From NCBI RefSeq assembly GCF_019805165.1, contig NZ_RWIJ01000023.1:40211-104210 (forward strand): 64,000 nt of DNA, written 5' to 3'. This DNA is from Azospirillum sp. 412522. Its GTDB lineage: Bacteria > Pseudomonadota > Alphaproteobacteria > Azospirillales > Azospirillaceae. A program made the translations under genes and the position numbers. Positions 15,830 to 23,974 of this stretch are shown here, in pieces (position 1 is the stretch's first letter; the number at the start of each line of letters is the position of its first letter). The notes beneath the pieces were generated by a model, which made no database searches, had not been told where the DNA came from, and saw only the letters and a program-made list of their open reading frames with translations.

Positions 15830-16513
15830 ATGACCAGCCCCGACACGCCGACCCCCGACACCCCCAGCATCGTTTCAGGCTTCGACGAGGCCGCGCTGGA
15901 GGCCGGGCGGCTGCTGTTCGCCAAGGAGTGCGACTTCGTCTGGGGCGCCAACGCGCTGAACCAGCTGCCGGAGGCCGACCTGCCGGAGGTCGCCTTCGCC
16001 GGGCGGTCGAATGTCGGCAAGTCGAGCCTGGTCAACGCGCTGACCGGGCGCAAGACGCTGGCCCGCACCTCCAACACGCCGGGCCGCACCCAGCAGCTCA
16101 ACTTCTTCAACCTGGGCAACCGGCTGAAGCTGGTCGACATGCCCGGCTACGGCTATGCCAAGGAATCGAAGGAGAAGGTCGAGGCGTGGAACGACATGGT
16201 CCGCCGCTTCCTGCGCGGCCGCGTCACGCTGCGCCGGGCGCTGGTGCTGATCGACTCGCGCCATGGGCTGAAGCCCAACGACCATGAGATCATGGAGATG
16301 CTCGACCGCACGGCGGTGCCCTACGTCGTCGTGCTGACCAAGGCGGACAAGGTGAAGCCGGCGGAGCTGGACAAGGTCCGCCGCGACACCCAGGCGGGGC
16401 TGAAGAAGCACCCCGCCGCCTTCCCCGACATCCACGTCACCAGCTCCGAGAAGGGCGTCGGCATCGCCGAGCTGCGCGCCAGTCTGGCGGCGCTCGCCCT
16501 CGGCGCCGAATAA
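15830..16513 (+). CDS. engB: ribosome biogenesis GTPase EngB (YihA/YsxC)
   Basis: EngB is an essential GTPase that assists 50S subunit assembly. The product is 227 residues with ordered G motifs: G1 GRSNVGKSSL near 62, G3 DMPGYGYAK near 103, G4 TKADK near 170 and G5 TSSEKGVG near 204. Switch residues TSNTPGRTQQLNFF are present. It follows yidC, with the antiporter gene starting 12 bases after its stop. Confidence 0.96.
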   Translation: MTSPDTPTPDTPSIVSGFDEAALEAGRLLFAKECDFVWGANALNQLPEADLPEVAFAGRSNVGKSSLVNALTGRKTLARTSNTPGRTQQLNFFNLGNRLKLVDMPGYGYAKESKEKVEAWNDMVRRFLRGRVTLRRALVLIDSRHGLKPNDHEIMEMLDRTAVPYVVVLTKADKVKPAELDKVRRDTQAGLKKHPAAFPDIHVTSSEKGVGIAELRASLAALALGAE

Positions 16514-16525
16514 GGCGGGGCGGCG

Positions 16526-17800
16526 ATGGGCGGCTTCTCTCCCGCGCTGCTGTTCCTGACGCAAGCCCTGCTGCTGATCGCCGGGCCGTTCCTGCTGTGG
16601 CGGCTTGGCGGCGGGCGGCACATCGCCCCGATGGTGGTCGTTCAGATCCTGTTCGGGGTGGCGCTGGGGCCGTCGCTGCTCGGCCGGCTGGTGCCGGACC
16701 TGTGGGGCGTGCTGTTCGCCCCTGCGGCGCTCGCCCCGCTGTCAGGACTGGCGCTGATGGCCGTGGTGTTCTTCGCCTTCCTGACCGGCCTGCACCTGGA
16801 TCCCGCCGAGTTCCGCGGGCGGGGCGGCGCCTTCGCCACCGTGGCGCTGTCGAGCATGCTGGTGCCGACCCTGCTGGGCGGCGCCCTGGGCTGGTGGCTG
16901 GCCGGCGCCTTTCCCGGCATGACCGGGCCGCGCGCCACCCCCGGTCTGTTCGCCGCCGGATTCGGCATCTGCGTCGGCGTCACCGCGCTGCCGGTGCTGG
17001 GCGCCATCCTGCGCGAGATGGATCTGCTGGGCGACCGGGTGGGCCGGCTGGCCCTGGGCTATGCCGCGGTGAATGACGCTCTGCTCTGGCTGCTGATCAC
17101 CGCCGTCCTGGCCTGGTCGACGGCGGATGGCGGCTCCCCCTGGACGGTCGCCCGGGTGGGGCTGCTGGGCTTCGCCTATGTCGGGGCGACGGTCCTCGTC
17201 GTGCGTCCGCTGCTCGACCGCCTGTTGGAGCGGGTGGCGCCGGACGGGCGGATGGGCGACACCGCGGTGGTGGTGACCTGTGCGGCGCTGCTGGCCTCGG
17301 CCGCGGTGACCGAACTGATCGGGCTGCACTATATCCTGGGCGCCTTCATCGCCGGCAGCGCGATGCCGCGCCGCTACGCCGCGGCGATCCTCGACCGGCT
17401 GGAGCATTTCGCCACCCTGATCCTGCTGCCCTTCTTCTTCACGCTCACCGGGTTGAAGGTGAATCTGACGCTCGACGACCCGGCGCAATGGACGGTCTTC
17501 GCGCTCGCCAGCCTGGCCACCCTGGGCGGCAAGATGGCAGGCACCGCGCTGCCGGCCCGATGGACCGGAGAAAGCTGGCCGGACGCGCTCAAGCTCGGCG
17601 CGCTGATGCCCTGCAAGGGGCTGATGGAGGTGATCGTGTTGACCGTCCTGCTGGAGGCGGGCGTGCTGTCCGGCCCCTGTTTCTCGGCGATGGTGCTGAT
17701 GGCGGTGGCGGTTACCGCCCTGACCCAGCCGATGACGTGGCTGGTCGGCTGGCGGCGTCCGGTCCCGGCTGCGGCCGGCGGCCCTCCCGGGGGCATGTGA
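16526..17800 (+). CDS. CPA2-family cation:proton antiporter
   Basis: The product is a 424-residue inner-membrane protein with about 11-12 hydrophobic segments. It resembles the Na+(K+)/H+ exchanger domain of the CPA2 family (KefB/NapA-like). Visible family elements are a tandem 'VNDALLWLLI' helix with the ion-site Asp near residue 188 and repeated Gly-rich helices such as GFGICVGVTALPVLGAIL. There is no C-terminal nucleotide-binding (TrkA-N) domain, unlike Kef channels. The ion is not readable from sequence. It is inserted between engB and argB and closely spaced with engB. Confidence 0.85.
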   Translation: MGGFSPALLFLTQALLLIAGPFLLWRLGGGRHIAPMVVVQILFGVALGPSLLGRLVPDLWGVLFAPAALAPLSGLALMAVVFFAFLTGLHLDPAEFRGRGGAFATVALSSMLVPTLLGGALGWWLAGAFPGMTGPRATPGLFAAGFGICVGVTALPVLGAILREMDLLGDRVGRLALGYAAVNDALLWLLITAVLAWSTADGGSPWTVARVGLLGFAYVGATVLVVRPLLDRLLERVAPDGRMGDTAVVVTCAALLASAAVTELIGLHYILGAFIAGSAMPRRYAAAILDRLEHFATLILLPFFFTLTGLKVNLTLDDPAQWTVFALASLATLGGKMAGTALPARWTGESWPDALKLGALMPCKGLMEVIVLTVLLEAGVLSGPCFSAMVLMAVAVTALTQPMTWLVGWRRPVPAAAGGPPGGM

Positions 17801-17882
17801 CCGATAAATTGCCCCCTAGGCAACCGGCCGGCCTTTCCGTTAAAGAAGCCCGACACTCCATCCCGACAAAGGGCATCCTCCC

Positions 17883-18782
17883 GTGCAGACTCCCACCCGT
17901 GACGAGTGGCTCGCCAAGGCCCGAACCCTGTCCGAAGCGCTGCCCTACATGCGCCGCTATGCCGGGAGCACCTTCGTCATCAAGTACGGCGGCCACGCCA
18001 TGGGCGACGCCAGCCTGGCGGAGCTGTTCGCGCGCGACATCGTCCTGCTGAAGCAGGTCGGCATCAACCCGGTGGTCGTCCACGGCGGCGGGCCGCAGAT
18101 CGGCCAGATGCTGGAGCGGCTGAAGATCAAGTCCAGCTTCATCGACGGCCTGCGCGTCACCGACAAGGAGACGGTCGAGGTGGTCGAGATGGTGCTGGCC
18201 GGCTCCATCAACAAGCAGATCGTCGCCGCCATCAACAGCGCCGGCGGCCGCGCCGTCGGCCTGTCGGGCAAGGACAGCAACCTGATCACCGCCCGCCGGC
18301 TGGAGCGCGTGCAGCGCGATCCCGACAGCAACATCGAGCGGGTGCTGGACCTCGGCTTCGTCGGCGAACCCTACAAGGTCAACCCGGAGATCCTGCAGGC
18401 GCTTGCCAAGTCGGACGTCATCCCGGTGATCGCGCCGGTCGGCTTCGACGTGAACGGCGACACCTACAACATCAACGCCGACACCGCGGCCGGCGCGGTG
18501 GCGGCGGCGGTGAAGGCGGCCCGCTTCTTCCTGCTGACCGATGTCGCCGGCGTGCTCGACAAGGAAAAGAAGCTGATCGAGAAGATGTCGCTGGCCGATG
18601 CCCACAAGGCCATCGCCGACGGCACCGCCTCGGGCGGCATGATCCCGAAGATCGAGACCTGCATCGGCGCGGTGGAGCAGGGCGTCGATGCCGCTGTTAT
18701 CCTGGATGGCCGCGTGCCGCATGCGCTGCTGCTGGAGATCTTCACCGAGGGCGGCGCCGGCACCCTGATCGGCAAGGCCTGA
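17883..18782 (+). CDS. argB: acetylglutamate kinase
   Basis: ArgB phosphorylates N-acetylglutamate with ATP, the second step of arginine synthesis. The product is 299 residues from GTG 17883. It shows IKYGGHAMGD near 34, the substrate loop VVHGGGPQIG near 63, LSGKDSNLI near 124, and NINADTAAGAVAAA near 196. The C-terminal SGGMIPKIETC matches arginine-sensitive kinases. An N-terminal helix (RDEWLAKARTLSEALPYM) is also typical of the feedback-inhibited hexameric type, so inhibition by arginine is likely. Confidence 0.96.
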   Translation: MQTPTRDEWLAKARTLSEALPYMRRYAGSTFVIKYGGHAMGDASLAELFARDIVLLKQVGINPVVVHGGGPQIGQMLERLKIKSSFIDGLRVTDKETVEVVEMVLAGSINKQIVAAINSAGGRAVGLSGKDSNLITARRLERVQRDPDSNIERVLDLGFVGEPYKVNPEILQALAKSDVIPVIAPVGFDVNGDTYNINADTAAGAVAAAVKAARFFLLTDVAGVLDKEKKLIEKMSLADAHKAIADGTASGGMIPKIETCIGAVEQGVDAAVILDGRVPHALLLEIFTEGGAGTLIGKA

Positions 18783-18801
18783 CGCCAGTTACGGGGACCC
18801 G

Positions 18802-19089
18802 ATGAGCGACCTGCGCAAGGACCTGCTCCGCCAGATGAAGGCCATCCGCGACAGGATGGATCCGAAGCTGGTGGAGCGCGTCAAACTGGCGGCATTGGGC
18901 AAGGTCCCCTATGACAGCGACGCGGCGAAGGAGGCGGTCGGTCACTTCCTCGACGCCAAGCGGGACGGGGGAGCCTTCCGCCGCAAGCTGGAGCAGGCGC
19001 TGAAAGCCGAGGGTGCGGCGCTGGACATCGACGAGGGGGAGAAGGCGCCGCCGTCCGGGAAGCCGGGGCGCGGCGGTCGAGTCACATAG
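18802..19089 (+). CDS. small helical protein of unknown function
   Basis: The product is 95 residues, charged and mostly helical (MSDLRKDLLRQMKAIRDRMD, then FRRKLEQALKAEGAALDIDE), with a Gly/Pro/Lys tail. I do not recognise a family. It begins 19 bases after argB with GGGGA upstream and is probably co-transcribed with it. Confidence 0.65.
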   Translation: MSDLRKDLLRQMKAIRDRMDPKLVERVKLAALGKVPYDSDAAKEAVGHFLDAKRDGGAFRRKLEQALKAEGAALDIDEGEKAPPSGKPGRGGRVT

Positions 19090-19139
19090 ATTTTAGTGCT
19101 CTGCCTGCCCTCGTGGTCGGCGGTGAACATTCGCCGGAA

Positions 19140-19184
19140 CCCGAATCCTTGACAGGGTCATTCGGGATTCAATCTGCGTAGAAT
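19140..19184 (+). promoter_or_regulatory. candidate promoter/operator for the FliG-M-N fusion gene
   Basis: CCCGAAT (19140-19146) and ATTCGGG (19160-19166) form a perfect inverted repeat with a 13-base spacer that contains TTGACA (19149-19154). A TAGAAT hexamer (19179-19184) lies 16 bases before the ATG, but it is 24 bases from TTGACA. The two hexamers therefore do not make a standard pair. The arrangement is compatible with a regulator overlapping a -35 element. Confidence 0.35.
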
Positions 19185-19200
19185 TGCCTGGGAGGCGGGC

Positions 19201-20808
19201 ATGGAGGCGGGCGGAGTTCCCTTGAGCCGTTTGCGGACGGTGCCGGCGGACCGGCTTGCCCGCCTTCTCGGTGGCGAGGCGCCCCAGACCATTGCCGCGG
19301 TGCTGTCGGTTCTTCCAACCGACCTGGCGGCCGAAACGCTGACGGCGTTGGACGACCACCTTCAGCCGCTTGCCGTACGCTGCCTGTCGCACACACGGCG
19401 GCCATCGCCCGCCGCGCTCGCGCTTATCGACCAGGTGCTGACGACGGCCGCGTTTGCCGATTCCGCCATCGGGTCGGAGTCCCTCGCCCGCATTCTCGAT
19501 CATGTGGCACCGGAACGGCGGGACGCGCTTCGTGCTGCCGCCGATTCCGTCCCCACGGATAGCGTCGTCATGCCGGGCACAGCGGAGCAGGATGCGGAGG
19601 TGGGATGGACCCCGCCTGTCCTGCCACCAGGCTTGGCCGCCCTGCTCCAGAACAGGCAGGTTTTGGTGGAGCGCCTGCCGATGCTTGAGGTGGTGCTTGA
19701 CCGTTTCGTGCGCATGCTTGGCACCTCCCTGCGCGCCTATAGCGGTGGGCCTGTCGATGTGGCTCTGGTGAGCATGCGGTCGGTGCGCTTTGGCGACTGG
19801 GTCGATGAAGAGACTGGCAACCGGCCGCTGATCCCGTTTCGCGCGGATCCCTGGAACGATTACGGGCTGCTCGCCATCGACCGGGCCTTTGTCGAGGCGT
19901 TGGGAGAAGTCCTGCTCGGGGGTGATCCGGCCGATGTTTGCCTGCGCGTTCCGTCGCGGGTTCTCAGCAAGCTGGACCTTGAGTTGACAATGGAAGCGGC
20001 CCGCCGGCTGCTGGGTGAACTCGGAGCGGCTTTCCGGCCGGTGGCCACGGTGCGTTTCGATGCGGACCGCGTCGAAACATCCCCGCGTTTTGCGATCATC
20101 TCCCGACCGGCCAGCGGCTGCATGTGCGTGCGGATCGCGGCCTATCTGGATGGGCGGTCCGGCGGTCTGGATCTGCTGCTGCCCTATGGACTCCTGGAGC
20201 CGGCACGCCCACAACTGCGGTCGATGTTTACCGGAGAACGCTTCGGCAACGATCCGTTGTGGCGCCGCCACCTGCAGCGGGAGACGCTGCAAATCCTGAC
20301 GACCGTGCAGGCCGTGGTCGGTACGATGCGGCTGCCTTTATCCGATCTGCTGGCGGCGGCGCCGGGGACGGTCTTCGCCGTCGATGGCGATGGGGTCGAT
20401 GGCGATGGAATTGTCCGCGTCGAGGTGGCGGGCCGCTCACTGGCAACCGGCCGGCTCCGTGCCGGCGGGCGGCGCTGGAGGGTCGTCGTCGCCGCCGAGC
20501 CGGATGACCAGGAATTCCCCGGTCAACTCCCGCAAATCGCGGCATCGGCGGCGAAAGCCGGAGCCACGCCGGCAAGCTCCACCCTGCTTGAGGTGGATGT
20601 AACGCTTTCGGTCATCGTCGGCACGGCGGAACGGCGGTTGGCGGACATTCTGGCGTTGACCCATGGCGGCGTGTTGGAATTGGACCGTCCGGTCGAGGCG
20701 CCGGTTGATGTTTGTGTTGAAGGACAGCCGGTTGCTCATGGCGAACTGGTTGTCGTAGATGGAGGGTTTGGGGTGCGTCTGCTGGAAATGGCGAGAGCGC
20801 GGGTGTGA
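19201..20808 (+). CDS. FliG-FliM-FliN-like three-part fusion (flagellar switch/C-ring-like protein)
   Basis: One 535-residue frame joins three C-ring domains. Residues 15-115 resemble the FliG middle domain, with LLGGEAPQTIAAVLSVLPTD near 22-41 standing where FliG has its EHPQT motif, and SLARILDHV near 94. Residues 150-350 match the FliM core: LRAYSGGPVDVALVSMRSVR (177-196), FGDW, DPWNDYGLLAID, VLLGGDP (237-243), PRFAIISRPAS and LEPARPQLRSMFTGERFG. Residues 360-430 fit a first SpoA domain. Residues 462-530 fit FliN (VGTAERRLADILALTHGG, then PVDVCVEGQPVAHGE). The FliM N-terminal CheY-binding peptide is absent, and GGXG is GGDP. GGGAGG-like Shine-Dalgarno bases lie five bases before ATG 19201. 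Codon choice looks less GC-biased than in neighbours. A flagellar role is inferred, because no flagellar operon is nearby. Confidence 0.8.
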   Translation: MEAGGVPLSRLRTVPADRLARLLGGEAPQTIAAVLSVLPTDLAAETLTALDDHLQPLAVRCLSHTRRPSPAALALIDQVLTTAAFADSAIGSESLARILDHVAPERRDALRAAADSVPTDSVVMPGTAEQDAEVGWTPPVLPPGLAALLQNRQVLVERLPMLEVVLDRFVRMLGTSLRAYSGGPVDVALVSMRSVRFGDWVDEETGNRPLIPFRADPWNDYGLLAIDRAFVEALGEVLLGGDPADVCLRVPSRVLSKLDLELTMEAARRLLGELGAAFRPVATVRFDADRVETSPRFAIISRPASGCMCVRIAAYLDGRSGGLDLLLPYGLLEPARPQLRSMFTGERFGNDPLWRRHLQRETLQILTTVQAVVGTMRLPLSDLLAAAPGTVFAVDGDGVDGDGIVRVEVAGRSLATGRLRAGGRRWRVVVAAEPDDQEFPGQLPQIAASAAKAGATPASSTLLEVDVTLSVIVGTAERRLADILALTHGGVLELDRPVEAPVDVCVEGQPVAHGELVVVDGGFGVRLLEMARARV

Positions 20809-20889
20809 TCCCGTCGATCATGTCGCAGTTCTGCCGCTCCGGACGGACGATGGATAAGCCGAGTTCAAAGCCACGCAAGGAGCGCAGGC

Positions 20890-21873
20890 TTGCTTCATGT
20901 CTTTGTCAATGACGGCGGTCTGCTGCGCTGGGCCAGGGAGGCCGCGGACGAGGCGGTGCCGCTGCCCGAGACCGCCGTCTGGCTCGACCTGATCAACCCG
21001 ACGCCCGACGAGCTGGCGCGGGCGGAGGCGCTGATCGGCACCGGCCTGCCGACTCGCGAGCAGATGGCGGAGATCGAGGAGTCGAGCCGCCTGCGCGTGG
21101 CCGGCGGGGTGCTGACCATGACCGTCACCGCGCTGGTCTGGGCCGACACCGACGAGCCGCGCATCGCCACCGTCAGCTTTGTGCTGGCGGGGCGGCGGCT
21201 GGTCACGATCCACGACATCGATCCGCAGGCCCTGCTGGCCTTCCGCCGCCGCGCGACCCATGGCGAAGTGTCGGCCGCCCGGGGGGAGGTCGTGCTGGCG
21301 GCACTGGTGGATGGGATGATCGATCGCACCTCCGTCGTGCTGCGGCGGACCGGGGTGGAGTTGGACACGCTGAACCGCCGCTATTTCCGCGGGCGCAAGC
21401 TGCGGTCGCGCGGCGAGACGCTGGACGACGCCCAGACGCTGAAGCGCATCGGCCATGCCGGCCATCTGATCGGCAAGGCGCGGATCAGCCTCGCCAGCCT
21501 CTCGCGAATGACCGATTTCCTGGCGCGCGGCGACGGCTGGAACGCCGGCAAGGCGACGCGGCGCTGGGCCAAGACCGCGCTGCAGGATCTGCGCGGGCTG
21601 GACCAGTATGCCCGTTTCCTGTCCGGCAAGGTGGCATTGGCGCTGGACACCGCGCTGGGCCAGATCAACGTCGAGCAGAACGAGATCGTCAAGATCGTCT
21701 CGGTCCTGACGGTGCTGCTCTATCCGCCGACCCTGGTCGCCAGCATCGGCGGCATGAATTTCACCGACATGCCCGCGCACGGCTCGCCCTTCGGCTATGC
21801 CGGCGCCTTGGGGCTGATGCTGCTCTCGGCGCTGCTGCCGATGGTCTATGTGCGGCTGAAGCGCTGGATGTAA
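20890..21873 (+). CDS. CorA-family divalent cation transporter
   Basis: The product is 327 residues from TTG 20890, which follows AAGGAG. CorA proteins are pentameric Mg2+ channels with a large cytoplasmic funnel and two C-terminal membrane helices. The family signature GMN is present as IGGMNFTDMP (about 292-301) between TM1 (IVSVLTVLLYPPTLVAS) and TM2 (ALGLMLLSALLPMVY). The usual acidic residue in the MPEL loop is replaced (MPAHG). The C-terminus is short and basic (LKRWM). Transport of Mg2+ or a related ion is likely. Confidence 0.88.
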   Translation: MLHVFVNDGGLLRWAREAADEAVPLPETAVWLDLINPTPDELARAEALIGTGLPTREQMAEIEESSRLRVAGGVLTMTVTALVWADTDEPRIATVSFVLAGRRLVTIHDIDPQALLAFRRRATHGEVSAARGEVVLAALVDGMIDRTSVVLRRTGVELDTLNRRYFRGRKLRSRGETLDDAQTLKRIGHAGHLIGKARISLASLSRMTDFLARGDGWNAGKATRRWAKTALQDLRGLDQYARFLSGKVALALDTALGQINVEQNEIVKIVSVLTVLLYPPTLVASIGGMNFTDMPAHGSPFGYAGALGLMLLSALLPMVYVRLKRWM

Positions 21874-21962
21874 CGCGTTTCCACAGTGCGGCAGGCGGAT
21901 CGTCCGCGGTGCTTTCCTTTTGACAGGGACGTCCGCCGACGGCAGGATGGGCGCATTCCAGG

Positions 21963-22073
21963 GGGGTCCCGACAGGGGGCTGAGATACCAACGGCCGACG
22001 GCGCAACGCGCAGCCGGCAGCGTGGTGACCCTTCGAACCTGATCCGGGTCATACCGGCGAAGGGAGGGACCTC
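21963..22073 (+). promoter_or_regulatory. TPP (thi-box) riboswitch of thiC
   Basis: Both conserved thi-box strands are present: CTGAGATACC (21980-21989) and ACCCTTCGAACCTGATCCGG (22028-22047), followed by GTCATACCGGCGAAGGGA. The P1 stem is GGTCCC (21965-21970) with GGGACC (22066-22071). The variable P3 arm lies between. Binding of thiamin pyrophosphate is expected to shut down thiC expression. Confidence 0.95.
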
Positions 22074-22215
22074 GTGACGGGCCGAATCTCGCCCCGTCCG
22101 GCCGTATCGGCCCCGCCATGCCGGGGAAACCAGTCTGGGGTACGGCCCGCACGAAGATACCGCACCTCCGTCCGCAGTCCCGGGTTTGTCCGCCCAACTC
22201 CGACGGAGAAACCCA
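22074..22215 (+). promoter_or_regulatory. riboswitch expression platform and thiC leader
   Basis: These 142 bases separate the aptamer from the thiC start. They contain GC-rich complementary segments (for example GGCCGTATCGGCC and CCCCGCCATGCCGGGG) but no hairpin followed by a T-run. This favours control at translation initiation, or Rho, over an intrinsic terminator. The ribosome site GGAG lies eight bases before ATG 22216. Confidence 0.5.
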
Positions 22216-23943
22216 ATGCCCAAGGACTTCAACGAGACCGCCATCCGCATTTCGACCGGCCCGCTGCCGTCGTCGCGGAAGATCCATGTGTCCGGCACGC
22301 GCTTTCCCGATCTGCGCGTCGCCCTGCGCGAGATCGCGCTGTCGGGCGGCGAGCCGCCGCTGACCGTCTATGACGCGTCCGGCCCCTACACCGACGAATC
22401 GGTCGCCATCGACGTGCGGGCCGGACTGGCCAAGCACCGCCGCGACTGGATCCTGGCGCGCGGCGATGTCGAGACCACCGACGGCGACGTTCTGCGCGCC
22501 AAGGATGGCGGTGCCGTGACCCAGATGGCCTATGCCCGCGCCGGCATCGTCACCGCGGAGATGGAATACATCGCCGTCCGCGAGAACCTGGGCCGTGCCG
22601 CCGCCCTTGACGCGGCGCGCGACGGCGAGGATTTCGGCGCCGAAATCCCGGACTTCATCACTCCGGAGTTCGTTCGCGACGAGGTGGCGCGCGGGCGGGC
22701 GATCATCCCGTCCAACGTCAACCACCCCGAGTCGGAGCCGATGATCATCGGCCGCAACTTCCTGACCAAGATCAACGCCAACATCGGCAACTCCGCCGTG
22801 ACCTCCTCCATCGAGGAGGAGGTGGAGAAGATGGTCTGGTCGATCCGCTGGGGCGCCGACACCGTGATGGATTTGTCCACCGGAGCCGACATCCACCAGA
22901 CCCGCGAGTGGATCCTGCGCAACTCCCCGGTCCCGATCGGCACTGTGCCGATCTACCAGGCGCTGGAGAAGGTGAAGGGCAAGGCCGAGGATCTGACCTG
23001 GGAGCTGTTCCGTGACACGCTGATCGAGCAGGCGGAGCAGGGCGTCGATTACTTCACCATCCATGCCGGCCTGCGGCTGGCCCATATCCCGCTGACGGCG
23101 AAGCGGGTGACCGGGATCGTCTCGCGCGGCGGCTCGATCATCGCCAAATGGTGCCTGGCGCATCATCGCGAGAATTTCCTCTACGACCATTTCGCCGACA
23201 TCGTCGAGATCTGCCGGACCTACGACGTGGCGCTGTCGATGGGCGACGGGCTGCGGCCGGGCAGCCAGGCCGACGCCAACGACGCCGCCCAGTTCGCCGA
23301 GCTGGAAACCCTGGGCGAGTTGACCAAGGTCGCCTGGGCGCGCGACGTCCAGGTGATGATCGAGGGGCCGGGCCATGTGCCGATGCACAAGATCAAGCAC
23401 AATGTGGAGAAGCAGCTGGCCCTGTGCGGCGAGGCGCCCTTCTACACGCTGGGGCCGTTGGTGACCGACATCGCGCCGGGTTACGACCACATCACCAGCG
23501 CCATCGGCGCGGCGATGATCGGCTGGTTCGGCACGGCGATGCTCTGCTACGTCACGCCGAAGGAGCATCTCGGCCTGCCCGACCGCGACGACGTGAAGGC
23601 CGGCGTCATCGCCTACAAGATCGCCGCCCATGCCGCCGACCTCGCCAAGGGCCACCCGGCTGCGCGGCTGCGCGACGACGCCATGTCGCGTGCCCGTTTC
23701 TCCTTCCGTTGGCGCGACCAGTTCGCCCTGTCGCTCGATCCCGACACGGCGATGGCCTATCACGACGAGACCCTGCCGGCGGAGGGCGCCAAGACCGCGC
23801 ATTTCTGTTCGATGTGCGGGCCGAAATTCTGCTCGATGAAGATCACGCAGGAAATCCGCGACGCCGCGGCGTCCGGCATGGCCGAGATGTCGCAGAAGTT
23901 CCGCGAGGCGGGCGGGGAGATCTACCAGCCGGCGGCGGAGTGA
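22216..23943 (+). CDS. thiC: phosphomethylpyrimidine synthase ThiC
   Basis: ThiC is the radical-SAM enzyme that rearranges 5-aminoimidazole ribotide into the HMP-phosphate moiety of thiamin. The product is 575 residues from ATG 22216 (MPKDFNETAIRIS). It has the long conserved barrel (QMAYARAGIVTAEMEYIAVR in two parts, then SGADIHQTREWILRNSPVP and GPGHVPMHKI). At the C-terminus it has the CX2CX4C iron-sulfur site as CSMCGPKFC. It is regulated by the TPP riboswitch upstream. It stands alone here, without other thi genes. Confidence 0.97.
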   Translation: MPKDFNETAIRISTGPLPSSRKIHVSGTRFPDLRVALREIALSGGEPPLTVYDASGPYTDESVAIDVRAGLAKHRRDWILARGDVETTDGDVLRAKDGGAVTQMAYARAGIVTAEMEYIAVRENLGRAAALDAARDGEDFGAEIPDFITPEFVRDEVARGRAIIPSNVNHPESEPMIIGRNFLTKINANIGNSAVTSSIEEEVEKMVWSIRWGADTVMDLSTGADIHQTREWILRNSPVPIGTVPIYQALEKVKGKAEDLTWELFRDTLIEQAEQGVDYFTIHAGLRLAHIPLTAKRVTGIVSRGGSIIAKWCLAHHRENFLYDHFADIVEICRTYDVALSMGDGLRPGSQADANDAAQFAELETLGELTKVAWARDVQVMIEGPGHVPMHKIKHNVEKQLALCGEAPFYTLGPLVTDIAPGYDHITSAIGAAMIGWFGTAMLCYVTPKEHLGLPDRDDVKAGVIAYKIAAHAADLAKGHPAARLRDDAMSRARFSFRWRDQFALSLDPDTAMAYHDETLPAEGAKTAHFCSMCGPKFCSMKITQEIRDAAASGMAEMSQKFREAGGEIYQPAAE

Positions 23944-23950
23944 GCGTGGG

Positions 23951-23973
23951 GGAGGGGGCGGCCCGCCCCCTCC
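23951..23973. terminator. GC-rich palindrome between convergent thiC and greB
   Basis: GGAGGGGGCGG and CCGCCCCCTCC form an eleven-pair stem around a single C in the 31-base gap between the two stops. There is no T-run on either strand. It is probably a bidirectional transcription barrier, of uncertain efficiency. Confidence 0.4.
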
Positions 23974-23974
23974 G

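Noticed and set aside
20818..23802. A 994-codon open frame on the minus strand, antisense to the CorA-like gene and thiC
   Set aside because: Composition is Arg/Gly/His/Val-rich with no family pattern, while thiC and the CorA-like gene on the plus strand have full-length conserved motifs. It arises from GC-rich codon bias.
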